This document shows positions 33,527-45,395 of a stretch of 64,000 nucleotides of DNA, in pieces. Source of the DNA: Calliopum simillimum (Eukaryota; Arthropoda; Insecta; Diptera; Lauxaniidae); contig OX638370.1 of the NCBI GenBank assembly GCA_951812925.1, positions 24,109,964 to 24,173,963 on the forward strand, in the 5' to 3' direction. Position numbers and translations under genes: made by a program. The notes beneath the pieces are model-generated. The model saw only the letters and a list, made by a program, of their open reading frames with translations, had not been told where the DNA came from and ran no database searches. The number at the start of each line of letters is the position of its first letter. Position 1 is the first letter of the stretch.

Positions 33527-33790
33527 TTTGAAATTTTTTTGTAAAATTTGAATTTCAAATTAAATTTGTGGAATTTAAAAATAAAATAAAAAAATTGGTC
33601 TTTTTCTGGTCCGATTGTAATGCATAAGGAGACAATTGGTTACGCTCAATAACAAACAATGTTAAACGTAAATAGAAAGTTATATGTGATGGAACCAGAA
33701 TTTGGACTAGTTGGTTTCTTCCATGGAGTAGCTTACAAACTAGTTTTGGAATAATCCGTGGTACTGCAGGGACATTGCAGCTGCAATGCT

Positions 33791-35739
33791 GTAACTGATA
33801 ATGAATAAAGCGTTACTGTCAAAAAAGTACACCAAATATTTTGTGGGCAACATTTTAAGAAATAACTATTAAATGTGAACGCTTTTTAATAAATAGCCTC
33901 CCCTTTAAAACCATAATTTTTTATAAGATATGTATAAAATTTACGATTCTGTATATCAACTTAAAATTTTTCCAATGCATAAGTCACATTGTTACCAATG
34001 TTGCAATAGTGATCTCGCTAATCCAAGTTGTACATAAAAAAGTAGTAAAATTTGTAACAGCATTCTCCCCTCCACATTTGATCTTCCCTTAAATCTAATG
34101 CTGCTAAGCAGTAAAATTCATTTGCAGTCGCATCAATTTTACAATGAGGCCAAAAACCAACAGCAACAAAAAAAGCTTACGGCCGTAGGTTTTACGCATT
34201 TCTACAACTGTTGCTGTTGCTACTACCATTTTTATGGGGTTGCCATTTTGTAGCGCACAAAAAATGGCATAAATTTAATGCGAGTGTTTTCTTTTTCTAC
34301 GTTTTTGCTGCCGCTGCTTTGCTGACGTATGCTGTATGGGTGTCATAAAATTCCCATATTTTTTTAGTATTTTTTTCGTTCTTTCTAAAAATTTCAACTA
34401 AATAATTCATTGCAAAAAATTTGCTAGGATATGAGGCAAGGATATTTTTAGTATTCGTAGAGTAAGAAGTGTTGGAAAGGAAGGAAAACAAAAAATAAAA
34501 CAAACGAAATGAAAACAAACTCATAATCGTCGAGAATGCAATAAAAAACTGAAAACGTTTGAAGCTTTCGTATACGGGATGCATTTACACAGTCGCTCCC
34601 CACCAGCACCACGCACTTGTCTTCCAAACAATCCTAGATATATTTACTCCCCGGAATTCGGTTGCTTTTCATATGTATGTATCAGTTGTGTGTGTGGTAT
34701 TAGGCGGCAAAAAAGCAACACTGGCGTGCATTTTTTTGTAATACTCGTACATTTTTTTGCTCCTTTTTCATTACAAATTTTTATTTGTCTATATGTGTAT
34801 TTTCAGTACAAAAATGAAACAAAAAATGAAAAATAACGCCAAAATTTGTTGTGAAAATTTGTGGAGTATTTTTGGTTAAAATAAAATAAACATAAAATTT
34901 GGGGAAAAAATGCGGCCACACAGGCCATGGACTTTCGTGTGAATTTTATTTGATGTTTTCTTTTATTTTTGTTTTTTCGCGTCGGTGTTTGTTTGTTTGT
35001 TTGTTGCCTAATGAAATGGAAAATTCAATAAGGTACCAGGTTTTTTCAACATGTCCGTATCCGTAGGTGCATTAAGCTTTAGTGACACTACTATTTTGTT
35101 TGCTTAGTTTAACTTTGAGAAAAGTTAGGGGAGGAAATATACATATTGTAGGCAATGTGTTATTGATTTGTATAATTTGCCTTTAGATATCGATCTTCCT
35201 ATAATCGATATTTATGTCGGTCGGTCGGTCTCTAATTTTTGTAAATATGTATTTGTATAATTGTAAATTATCGTTCTGTCTCAGTTTTATACATAGCTTT
35301 AGGCTACACTAGTTGATATATATTTGTCTCGCTCTGACAATGAAAAGAAGGTAAAAAGAATTTGGAAAGAATAAATAAGAATCAGTCTTAAACCAACGGT
35401 TAAGATAAAAAGTCGTTTTTACTTGAGCAAAAGCTTATTTCCGTTACTACAATATTAATAAAAGTCCTTTATTTGAAAGTCTTGGATGATCACTTAAAAG
35501 TGAAATTTTTAAGTCAATGACCACATATTGCAGATCTTCTTAATAAATCAAATTTAAGTACCCCAAAACTCGACTATCGCTTTTAATTCCAAAGGATTGA
35601 TCAAAACACTAAGTGAATTAGAATTAATGATGAGCAAACCAATACCATGACCAAGACTATGGTCTGGGACAATGAATTTTGGTCTTATTTTTAGTAAAGT
35701 TTACAAGAATTTCAAGTTGGAATAGCGAAAACTCCCCTT
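33791..35739. other. Unique-looking spacer between the two inverted arms
   Basis: No gene is supported. 34105-34320 has mixed-complexity, fly-enhancer-like text: CAG/TTG-type runs, GTTTTACGCATTT, TTTTTATGGGGTTGCCATTT and AATGGCATAAATTTAATGCG. GCCAT occurs in both orientations. 35213-35228 has a GGTC run. A stretch at 35630-35700 resembles the CAAGAC repeat at 12399-12510. If the flanking arms are a single transposon, this would be its 2-kb loop. Confidence 0.45.
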
Positions 35740-36036
35740 ACCACTACGATTCGAACCGGGGTTGGTTTTTGTGATAGATAGGAATATATTATCCCTGCAT
35801 GACCACGGATTACTTCAAAACTAGTATGCAAATTACTCCATGGCTAGTCAAAATTCTGGTCCCATCACACATAAATTTTTATTTACTTACGTTTGGTATT
35901 GTTTGTCATTGGACGTAACCAATTGTCTCCTTATGTATTACATTGAGACCACAAATAGATCGATTGTCTCCTTATGCATCATATATTCGAAACAAGAAAA
36001 CGACCAATTTTTTTTTTTTTTTGTTTTTTTTTTTTC

Positions 36037-36104
36037 ATGTCAATGTGCTAACGATTTTGTTACATATTTCTGAGCACTGTGTTCCTGGTTCAAACCTCTG
36101 TGCG
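36037..36104 (+). other. tRNA-like module (right arm, plus)
   Basis: TGTCAATGTGCTAACG, then CACTGTGTTCCTGGTTCAAACC: A- and B-box-like motifs in tRNA order. It is the inverted counterpart of 33450-33526, including the following AAATTTTTTT stretch. Confidence 0.45.
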
Positions 36105-36240
36105 CATGAAATTTTTTTTTAAAAAATTATTTTATTATTATATCTTCGGCTATATTGGACACATGTTTAATTTTCCGCTCCGAACAATCTTCAGACAAGT
36201 TGTTTCCAAATTAACAGAAAATTAAAAATTGGAAATAAAA

Positions 36241-36312
36241 ATCACCGAGTGAAGGATTTGAACCTGGGCCTCTCCACGCAGCGCAAGTCAATAGACCGAT
36301 ACACTATCGTTT
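36241..36312 (-). other. tRNA-like module (right arm, minus)
   Basis: On the minus strand TAGTGTATCGGTCTATTGAC, TTGCGCTGCGTGGAG and CCCAGGTTCAAATCCTTC. It matches 33298-33366 closely, with the B-box at 36254-36264. Confidence 0.55.
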
Positions 36313-36898
36313 ACTCTTCTTTACAGTCGACGTACTGCCAAATAGTATGCAGTCATTATCGTTATAATTTCACTGACACAATCGATACACAATTGTACCA
36401 CTTTTCACAACAAACAAAAAAGTTTGGAAAATTACTTATTAGGTATACGCATATTGAAGCAAACGTTTCGTTTAGAAATGAACTTGCAAAATGTTTGGAA
36501 ATTCTTGAATTATAATAATTTAATAATCGAAATTGGATTGCTATAAAGGAAGTTTGTGAATATAATTTGGAACAAGGTTATTATCAATGTTTTTATACAA
36601 TTTTTTCCAAATGTTTTTATTCAATATCTTAAAATTGTTTTTTTTTTTTTTTATTTTTCAATTAACATTTTGTTAGTGTTTGAAATGATACAGTTTCATT
36701 ATCTTATAAATAAATTTTTATTATATATTAACTTAAAATTTGAAAACAGAATGAATTGAATTTTTGAAATTTAAGATTTCTAAATTTATGAACACTTTGT
36801 TTTTACAGTATTTAATGTAGTCACTACAGTGTTTATTAAGTTCATTAAACAACATTTTCAAAACGTTTTTATATTTAATTAAAAATAAAAAAATTTTT

Positions 36899-36968
36899 GG
36901 TTACGGAGAATCGAACTTCTGATTTCCAAGCTATGAGTCGACAATCTTATCAACTGACCTAACGTGCC
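36899..36968 (-). other. tRNA-like module, Met-like anticodon region
   Basis: On the minus strand TTAGGTCAGTTGATAAG (A-box), a GACTCATAGC segment where an elongator tRNA-Met would carry its CAT anticodon, then CAGAAGTTCGATTCTC (B-box). About 70 nt in total. The anticodon and T stems have mismatches, so it is probably a degenerate tRNA-derived sequence. Confidence 0.5.
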
Positions 36969-37440
36969 AGTTATGATTTAAATGCCTTGTTTTTTAGTAA
37001 GCTCGATAAGTCATTGAAAAAATAAAATAAAAGTTTATTCGAAAGTTTGGAAAACGATTGGAAAAACTTTTGGAAATAAACATTTTCTAATTGTTGACTT
37101 TAATCTTGTAAATCAGTTGTAAAAATTCTAAAAAAAAACAAAATTGTCCTTGCGTTTGAAAATTGGTTATGAAAACTTATGGAAACTAACTTTTTCCAAG
37201 TGTTAAGTTGAAAAGGTTATAAAATTGTTTGTTGGGCTGATACTAATGACGGATTATGCATTACATTCAGATCATTTTAGATACAAACGACCAAGTTTGC
37301 ATGACATTTCGAACATTTTTGGTACAATTTATAATTTAATGGATTTATTCTAGTTTTGGTTGTAGTCCGTTTTGGTCTACTTACAAAATAAATAGACTAA
37401 AGATGGGACTATTGAGACAATTTTCGCCGCCGGTCCTACA

Positions 37441-37705
37441 GGGAAGAAACATGTTAGTCTAAGAAAGTACACAAAAAAACAAAGAAATTAAAAAAAAGCC
37501 AGAATTCTTGTGAGCTCAAAAATGTTATCAGAACTCCTGTACTGAGCAAAAAAACAGCACACCTCCGATTTTTGATCCGATTTCGCAGAGCTATTTTAAA
37601 TTTTGTGTAAGAACTCCAGAACTAAGTATTCCCAACGGACCCAGAACTCTAAAATTTTTTTTCGATTTTCGAAAATTGCGGTGCCAACCTCACATGAGTC
37701 AGTAA
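37441..37705 (+). repeat. Dispersed repeat shared with 45110-45395 (copy 1)
   Basis: Shares in order with 45110-45395: ATGTTATCAGAACTC, a CTGAGCAAAAAAAC block, CACACC-CCGATTTT, GAACTCCAGAACTA, CCCAACGGACCCAGAA, TTTTCGATTTTCGAAAATT and GCCAACCTCACATGAGTC. Same orientation in both. No coding potential. Family unknown. Confidence 0.75.
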
Positions 37706-38457
37706 GTAAAGAAAGTGTCAATAGGGCTTAGTTTGTGTGTGCATAAACGGCATTTGCTCAGTATGTCCCACACACAAACTGTGTCCCTGCCTACCATATA
37801 TGAAGTTCTGAGTAAATGTAAGCGTTTTTAATTTACTCACTGAGTGGAAAGGCCAATGAAATAAATGAAAAAAATAAAAAATAAATAACAAATAAATTAC
37901 AAGTATGAGACTGAAAAACTATAAGCGCTGTCAAATTAATGATAAAGTTTTATTTTAAAGAAGCGATACATATTTTTTTTGAAGTTATATTTTTCAGCTT
38001 TAAAGATTTTCCCGAAAAATTTAGTTTACAATAACAATGTCAACTTTTTAGAAAAGAATTTAACAGACTGCAACATATTTCTACATTTTTCAAAAAAGAC
38101 AACTCTGCTCAGCGAACTCACATGAAGCGAAATAAATAAAGCAAAATTGTGGCAAGAATAAAAAATAGTAGAAGTTCCAAATGTTGTTGAAAGAACTATT
38201 CAGTCAACTAATCCAAAAGACGCCTAAAATGATATTTAAAAGAACAGAAAAGTCACAACTCACAAAGCAAATTCATTCTCTCTCAATCTATGAAGATCTT
38301 AAATATTCCATGCTCCCATTACTATCGTCAGCTATCGCCAATAACAAATTTAAATCGCCACATATTTACAGTGTTAAAAGTTGCAACACTTTTTGAAATT
38401 GCTGTCGTTCAAATTGACCAAAAATAAAGTGATTTAAAATTAGTTCAAAATAACATT
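37706..38457. other. Non-coding spacer
   Basis: AT-rich sequence with no recognised domain. A possible 5' flank of the small open frame at 38458 lies at its right end. Confidence 0.35.
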
Positions 38458-38733
38458 ATGTCATTGCACGAAATTGCATCACGAAAGGATGAATACGACG
38501 ACAGCGACGACGAGCAGAAGAAAACTAAACACAAACTAAATCTTTTCACTTACGAAACACTGTTTTTCTTAAATTATTTTACTGTAAAATGCTACAAATT
38601 TTCCACTCAATCATCATCAACGACCGACCGTACGTTGCAGTTGCTTGAACGTATTCATTCCGACCAATCATTTACCCACCCGACCTCATACCATCCATCC
38701 GACCAGCTGACCAACTATCTGTCGTTGATCTAA
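38458..38733 (+). CDS. Weak candidate exon or small ORF, acidic N-terminus
   Basis: The frame begins MSLHEIASRKDEYDDSDDEQ and continues with KKTKHKLNLF before turning into low-information text with codons unlike the start. The first 27 residues look more protein-like (acidic cluster then basic KKTK) than the neighbouring noise frames, and the ATG follows CATT. I see no matching family, no clear splice donor after the acidic block, and no supporting neighbour. It could be the first coding exon of a host gene or a chance frame. Confidence 0.2.
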   Translation: MSLHEIASRKDEYDDSDDEQKKTKHKLNLFTYETLFFLNYFTVKCYKFSTQSSSTTDRTLQLLERIHSDQSFTHPTSYHPSDQLTNYLSLI

Positions 38734-40125
38734 ACGACCGACAACCATAATTTTAGACGGACGCCAAAGATTACGAAAAACGACGACACTGATGATGCGC
38801 TGCTTCTGCTCATCATGTTGCTGGCGACGACATGGTTGTTGTGGATGATGTAGTAGATGATGATGATGATGATGACGATGATGTCGCTGATGACTTTTTG
38901 AGTATTTTGGCCAACATACTGCGCTGCATACCCATTTCAACACTTTCCCTTGATGCCTTTGCATTTTCCAAACTTCACTTTATGTTTAATGTCACGTGAT
39001 GTGCATGGGTTCCAGACATTGTGGCACCAACTTTGGAAGTGTACAGTGGGATATGGTAACATTAAACAGTAGGCACTTGATTTGTTCTGACACGCAGGAA
39101 AATATTTAAATCGAACTTTCGTGAACTCAAAAAACAGGTGTCGTGAGTGCTCTCACTGGATAAGAAAAAATGTTTTTGAAAAGGTTCATCGACTTATTTT
39201 TTAAAAATAATCGAAAAATGGTATATTTGAAAATGAAAAACACAATGAGCCAAAACAAAAATTGTCATTTACAATGCATTTGTGTTTGCTTAATCCGAAT
39301 TCGATCTCAGAATCGCTCTATCCTGTATAATTTTTTGGAAATTGTTAGCTAAATGTTTAGAAACACGATTTTTGAGATTATATAGTAGCACTTTAGCTTC
39401 TATGAATATTTTTTTGTAAAAATGAATTATGTATTCCAGGTTATTGTTTTCGGTGAAATCTACAAGCTGGAAAGACGATATATGCTTATGCTTTAGAAAA
39501 ACAACTTGGCCAAACCAGGTATTATGGTATGTTCATAGCACCTGTTTATTTGTCATGAAAAATTATGAAAACATGCAAATACAAACGTATCGAATAATTA
39601 AAAAACCTCAGAAAATGTCGCGTAGTTCCGAAAAAATATCAAAAAGTTAAAAATCACCGATAAAGTTGAAAATATCAAATAGAAAAACATAAAAAAGTTG
39701 AAAATTATTGATAAATATAGAATAAAAAGAAGTGATATGTCATACAAAGGGTTCAGAAGTATCAAAAAACATTGAAAGAAGTAAAAGTACATACAATTGA
39801 AATAGATTGAAAACTTTGGAAATTGTAGAAAATCACCAAAATGTATCGAAATTATTAAGAAAAGACTTAAAATACAAAAAATTCAAAGAAATAATGTAAA
39901 AATATATCGATCAACATCAGTGTCTGGTTTGTTTAGAGTCTATTAAACGTCCTGCTGATTAAAACACCGCTTCTTCATCGGGAAAATTTCCCTCTAGAAA
40001 ACCAGTTTTTGGCATTGCATCAGGTGGGTGTCCTTCCATAAGGCATTTAATTCCAACTCTTCATTAGCCTACATTGGGTCTGCATTCGCTTTTATAAGAG
40101 AGAAAGCTTCACTTCTGCAATTGAT
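38734..40125. other. Non-coding spacer with GAT microsatellite and degenerate A-rich repeat
   Basis: A (GAT)n-like run lies at about 38836-38890. 39600-39900 is a diffuse repeat of GTTGAAAAT/ATCGAAA/AAAAATC words, weakly reminiscent of the large array at 61731-63300. No gene is supported. Confidence 0.45.
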
Positions 40126-41049
40126 GGACATTGAACATTGATCACTGAACTTTGAACATTAAACATTGAACATTGAGAAATGAACATTGAACGTTGAACA
40201 TTGAACATTGAATATTAAAAATGAACATTGAATATTGTGCATTGAACATTAAACGTCAAACAATAAACATTGAACTTTGAACATTGAACATTGAACACTG
40301 AACACTGAACACTGAACATTGAACATTGAACATTGAACATGGAACATTGAACACTGAACATTGAACATTGAACATTGAACATTGAACATTGAACATTGAA
40401 CATTGAACATTGAACATTGAACATTGAACATTGAACATTAAACATTGAACATTGAACATTGAACATTGAACATTGAACATTGAACACTGAACATTGAAAA
40501 TTGAACATTGAATATAGAACATTGAACATTGAACATTGAACATTGAACATTAAACATTAAACATTGAACATTGAACATTGAACATCGAACATGGAACATG
40601 GAACATTGAACATTGAACATTGAACATTGAACATCGAACATTGAACATTGAACATTGAACATTGAACATTGAACATTGAACATTGAACATTGAACATTGA
40701 ACATTGAACATTGAACATTGAACATTGAACATTAAACATTGAACATTGAACATTGAACATTGAACATTGAACATTGAACATTGAACATTGAACATTGAAC
40801 ATTGAACATTGAACATTGAACATTGAACATGGAACATTGAACATTGAACATTGAACATTGAGCGTTGTGTTGAACATAAGACATTGATCATTGGACATTA
40901 AACATTGAACATTGTACATTGTACATTGTTTATTGTTTATTGTACATTGAACATTGAACATTGATCACTGAACATTGAACATTGAACATTGAAAATTGAA
41001 CATTGAACATTGAACATTGAACATTGAACATTAAACATTGAACATTGAA
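40126..41049 (+). repeat. 7-bp minisatellite (ATTGAAC)n
   Basis: About 920 bp of the heptamer ATTGAAC, with scattered variants (ATTAAAC, ACTGAAC, ATGGAAC, ATCGAAC) and a more degenerate patch at 40858-40955. Seven is not a multiple of three, so minus-strand frames give repeated MFNVQCS peptides in several phases; these are not genes. The ATTGAA core is shared with the 11-bp satellite, whose complement is ATTGAA plus ATTGA. Confidence 0.95.
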
Positions 41050-43104
41050 GCCAATTTCCCAACATTTTGTTACATTTCGTCCCATTGCATTCTCAAGCAT
41101 GCAGCACACAAACGAGAGAAGGCCAAACAAATCAGTCGTGCTTGAAGATTAATGGACGCATTATTGTGTCAGCGTCTTTGGTCCTCAAGGCTTTTATGCT
41201 TTGCAACACTTGAGTGTCAGTCCGTCTAACAGTCTATGTTTCTGTGCACAACCTTTAGTTCATGTCTTCTTCTTTTTTTGGTTCGCCCAACTGCATTTCG
41301 TAAAATGGCAAGTGATTTTTCTTATATTTTAATAATTTTTCATGCTATGCTTTTTAAAGCATTAATAACGGTCCCAGCAATTGATCAAACAGTGCGGGCG
41401 TGGCGTATGGGGTGTGGACGTTGTATGACTTACAAATCTTTCAACATTTTTATAGCCTTCCGGGCTATTTAAAGTTTTTTTTTCGTTCGACAGATTATGA
41501 TGTTATGCAATTGCATGCCAAAAAAGCATTGATTGTGTTATGGTAGGAGATATTTTGTTTTTTTGCTGTCTTTTGACGTACGCAGTCAACATCGATTTGT
41601 ATAATAAAATATTTGACGCAAATGTTTCTTTAATAATAGTTTATAGCTTAATAACTACGTATTTGTAGTTAAATTTCAAAATACCATTTATTTATTGTGT
41701 TTTTTATGTCTTCCATAAACTATGCTCAATATATGAAAAATTTTCGCCTTCCTTATTTTCTTGCGGAGACAGTGAGTCCCTCATCACAACCAATTCACTT
41801 TCTTCATCATATCATTATGTCATTACCTTAAGCACTACAAAAGTAGTAAAATACGAAAATTTACTACAAAATGCAGTTGTTGAAAAAACGTGTTCACTCT
41901 TTCAACTCAAAATTGAGTCACCACTCTACACTAGCAAAGTTATTTTGTCACGATTCTGATGAACTTTCACCATAATTCATTGAGTTTTGCGACTTTAGCG
42001 TTGCTGCTACTTAGAAAGATTGCACCATTTAATATTAGGAGTATGGCGATTGTACTACTAAAGGAAAAGCATGTTTCCAAATGCTTTTAAAGTTATTTAT
42101 GATTTGTTTTTTGTAGACAGTTGAGTCAATGGAAAAGTTTAAGTTTTATTTGACAATTTCTTTGAAGTAGTAAGTGAGTTGTTTCATTCTTTCTAAAAAG
42201 TGTTAATTAATTAGTACATAATTTTTTTTTGCAATAATCACCTTACTGCAATTATTGCTGCTTAAAAGCTTAATGTTCCTCATACCTACTAACTAACATT
42301 AATATTCTTTATCGATCAAACATTAGAACCATAAACTAAAAATTTCAAAAGGCAAGGTATTTTGCCTTCAAAAACCAACAATATACGTATACGTAGTCGC
42401 CTCATACTGTCAACTTTTTGAGGCCACATATTGTGCCAAGCTAATGTGAGTTAATGCTAAACAAAAAAGAAGTTTAAGGCAATAATCATTAATATGATAT
42501 GCTATTTACTCTTATATAAACTTTTGAAATTTTTCACAAAACTAGAATTTACTCATATATGAAGAAGTCATTGGAAAACAATAAAGGAATTATTATGAAC
42601 TTGCACTATTTTCCAGTTTGATTATGTTAGTTATACGCTTATATCACCTAAGCATATAATATAATTATATTATAATTAAAATACAATTTAATTCTTCATA
42701 AGTTAAAGTTCAAAAACCACAAACTTTTGCTTATCTTTATTTAACCTTCAGAAGATTCTTAAAGTACAACTTCTTCGAGTCAGATTTGACTTAAGTGATA
42801 AATTTTTCTTTTAGACAACTAGCATTTCCTGGTGAGCGTTGCTAAACTAATGAATGTAAATTGTGCTGATGCAATTTACTTATATACCTACCGAGTCCCA
42901 CCTATGTACGTGCGTTAAATAGTTTAAGAGTTATGACATGTATCAAAAGAGCGTCAGTACCTATTTTTTCCTTGAACATTATTTGTTCTGATACTCTGAA
43001 TGCATATACCAAATCTGATCTGTTTCCGTTAATTTTTTAAGAGATATGATAAGTTCACAAACATCCCAAGTTTAGGGATGTAGGTATGCTTAAATAATAT
43101 TAAG
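41050..43104. other. Non-coding spacer
   Basis: No gene is supported. 41060-41460 has higher sequence complexity than average (for example TTAATGGACGCATTATTGTG and CAGTGCGGGCGTGGCGTATGG), which may be conserved non-coding DNA. The rest is AT-rich. Confidence 0.4.
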
Positions 43105-44370
43105 TTACCAGTTTTCAATCAAGCCAAAAATTTCTGGGAATAATTCTCGATAAGAAATTGACTTGGAAAACCAACATAGAAGAACGATTAAAGAAAGCTA
43201 ATAATGCCTTTTATGCATGCAAAAATGTTTGGCTGTACTTGGGGACTGAACCCAAGAGTGACACACTGGATCTACACCTCTATTATATGGGGTGGTGAAA
43301 AACTTACTACCTATAGATTTTTTTGCCAAAAGTGTGGTGTATAGAAATGCCCTAAGACTGAAAAAAGCGAACAATTTCAAACACCAAATTTTTGGACATA
43401 GCAATATACATAGATGATATTAAAAATATCACAACAGATTATTTACCACCAACAACACGGTTCTACAAGATGTTTTCAGTTAAGTTTCCATCCAGGGACT
43501 ACTGGACATCGCATCAACTAGACCCACCAAATGAAATAAATATATACACAGATGGTTCGAAAGAAGATGAGGGGGTTGGCGCTGGATTTTTTTTACTGAA
43601 CTCCAATACTTGCGAGTCCTACAAGCAACCTTCTGACTGCAGCATTTTTCTGGCAGAGGTAGTTGCGATTCAAAAAGCCGCAGATTTTTTAGTAGGAAAT
43701 ATTTCTTGTAAAAAAATAAACATTTACGTTGATAGTCAAGCAGCTCTTAAAGCACTTAAAAGCAACACTATTAATTCTAAAACGGTATCAAACTGTTACG
43801 AATCTTTGCAAAGCCTGTAAAATAATAACTCAGTCGATTACTGTGGGCTCCTGGTCACTGCAACATTGTGGGAAATGAAAGGGCTGACGAGCTTGCTAAA
43901 CAAGGTGTGCAGTTACTCAATGCTCCCTTGTTTGTAGAAGTACCACTTAAGTTCTACTATACGCAAAAGACTAAGCAACTAGAAATTTTAGCGGAAAATA
44001 GATGGCTTAACACAACAAAAAACAAAACGGCCAAAAAATTTTGGCCCTCTCACAAGAATAACAAAACTACATAAGTACTCTCTCTTAGCAAAATTAATTG
44101 CAGACTGTTGATTGGTGTTACAACTGGATACTGCCTAATTGGACACCATGCATACAGGATGGGATTTATATCAAACAACTGGTGCAGAAACTGTTCCAAG
44201 CCCGATGATGAAGAAACGGTAGAGCATGTCTTGTGCTATTGCCCGGCGCTAACCAGACGCAGAATGGCAACTCTTGGGCAAGCTATGTTCGGCTCCATAA
44301 ATGAGATAACTGGAACAGCATTATCGAAACTAATGAATTTCGCCTTAAAACTGGAACCTTCGATGTAGAT
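43105..44370 (+). pseudogene. Reverse transcriptase end, RNase H and zinc-knuckle relic
   Basis: Frames must be switched several times. First FLGIILDKKLTWKTNIEERL (RT connection region, about 43110-43170), then LPIDFFAKSVVYRNALRLKK (about 43305-43370). The RNase H domain follows with all four catalytic landmarks: YTDGSKEDEG (about 43546-43575), FLAEVVAIQKA (about 43648-43680), YVDSQAALKAL (about 43726-43757), and after another frameshift near 43820, WAPGHCNIVGNERADELAKQ (about 43840-43905). The C-terminus has a C-x2-C...H-x4-C type motif in CRNCSKPDDEETVEHVLCYC (about 44190-44245). No ATG-initiated product is possible. Confidence 0.85.
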
Positions 44371-44494
44371 GAAAATCATGAAGCCAGAACACTGCTATTC
44401 TCCTAACTGAAGGGTGTTTTGTGCTATGGACCTAGTTGGTCTATGTGAGGTTTTTGCTTATGCAATTATCGCCACCCTAACCTAACCTAACCTG
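43105..44494 (+). mobile_element. 5'-truncated non-LTR retrotransposon with RNase H and CCTAA tail
   Basis: It contains the end of a reverse transcriptase, an RNase H domain, a C-terminal CCHC motif, a short 3' UTR and a tail of CCTAACCTAACCTAACCT (44471-44491). RNase H-bearing LINEs belong to the I/R1/LOA-type groups. 5' truncation is the normal outcome of incomplete target-primed reverse transcription. Several frameshifts mark it as an old copy. It differs from the element at 4117-8600, which lacks RNase H. Confidence 0.85.
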
Positions 44495-44519
44495 ATAAAT
44501 TAGCTTTTTAGAAACAAAA

Positions 44520-44895
44520 AAAATAAAAAATTTTAATTTCTGGTTCCGACATCTAAGGGGGACTCTTGGGTGAAACACTCAACTTTTGCAAAAAGTCATA
44601 AAAAGTGTAGAAAACAGGAAAAAAATTTTAAAAAATATTATTTTAAATATTTGGTTCCGGCATCCAAGGAGGGACCCTTGGGTGTAACACATTTTTACCC
44701 ACTCAAATATCGTAAAAAGCCACAAAGCGCATAAAAAACACGAAAAAATTTACAAAGAACCTTTTCAAAAATTTTTTCGTTCCGACACCCCTGGGTGAAA
44801 ATTTTTTTTTTCCATTAAAATGTCGTAAAACGACATAAAACGCGTAGAAAATACGAAAAAAATGAAAGAAAACATTTGTAAATTTTTGGTAAAAA
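44520..44895. repeat. Three tandem copies of a roughly 125-bp unit
   Basis: Copies begin near 44540, 44650 and 44780. Each has TGGTTCCGACATC/CATCCAAGG/CACCCCTGGG text followed by CATAAAAxGxGTAGAAAA and an A-rich end. They lie directly after the CCTAA tail of the non-LTR relic. Not coding. Confidence 0.6.
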
Positions 44896-45109
44896 AATTA
44901 TCGTAGTTAGTGGAGTTCTGATTGTAGTTCTGAGTATCGGTCAAAGAGTTCTAAAGAAAATCCTGGTAATTTTTTTCTAAAATATTTGCCCTTTTAATAT
45001 AAGTTGAAAAATAAGAAAAACTATCTTTCTAAATATTTTTTTTCCCGAGTGGTACTCGACCTGTACGATGGAACAATATTAAGCGATTAACATGAAAACT
45101 ATGAATAAT

Positions 45110-45395
45110 TTTAAAAAGTTGTGCCAGAATGCTCTATAGAACTCTGAAAGAACTATCCAGAACTCTAATCAAAACTCTTTTTATGAAATAAAAATATTAT
45201 CAGAACTCTTCTAAGTGAAAAAAGTGGCGCTGAGCAAAAAAACGTCACACCACTGATTTTCAGTCCAATTAAGTATTAAAAACAATCTATTTTTAACTTT
45301 GCGAAAGAGTTCCAGAACTACTCCCAACGGACTCAGAATTTTAAAAACTTTTTCGGTTTTCGAAAATTTCGGAGCCAACTTCACATAAGTCTTCT
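45110..45395 (+). repeat. Dispersed repeat shared with 37441-37705 (copy 2)
   Basis: See the first copy for the shared landmark order. This copy is slightly longer at its left end, with extra CAGAACTCT phrases (45125-45175). Divergence between the copies is moderate by eye. Confidence 0.75.

Larger units (their letters stand above)
33002..33790 (+). mobile_element. Left arm of a 4.4-kb inverted repeat carrying tRNA-like modules
   Basis: This arm is the reverse complement of most of 35780-37440. It starts CTGTAAGGCCGACGAAGTC (right-arm end in reverse complement: CTGTAGGACCGGCGGCGA) and shares AATTGTCTCAATAG, TGTAATGCATAATCCGTCAT, GTGAAATTATAACATTACTG, GACTTGCGCTGCATGGAG, CATAAGGAGACAATTGGTTA and GAATAATCCGTGGT in matching order. 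Homology stops near GCAGGGA at about 33772. Two tRNA-like modules face each other within it. It is either one arm of a very large fold-back transposon or one of two inverted copies of the same element with 2 kb between them. Confidence 0.8.
35740..37440 (-). mobile_element. Right arm of the 4.4-kb inverted repeat, with an internal insertion
   Basis: This is the inverted partner of 33002-33790. It is longer because about 36400-37230 has no counterpart on the left; that extra block contains another tRNA-like sequence (36899-36968) and AT-rich DNA. Outer end 37431-37440 (CGGTCCTACA) pairs with the left terminus. It carries four tRNA-like modules: 35740-35815 (minus), 36037-36104 (plus), 36241-36312 (minus) and 36899-36968 (minus). 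Confidence 0.75.

Noticed and set aside
36899..36968. A functional elongator tRNA-Met gene
   Set aside because: The anticodon-like CAT is in place, but the anticodon and T stems have several mismatches.
40215..40961. Several minus-strand frames encoding MFNVQCS repeats
   Set aside because: Translation of the ATTGAAC heptamer; the same peptide appears in overlapping frames, which marks a repeat artefact.
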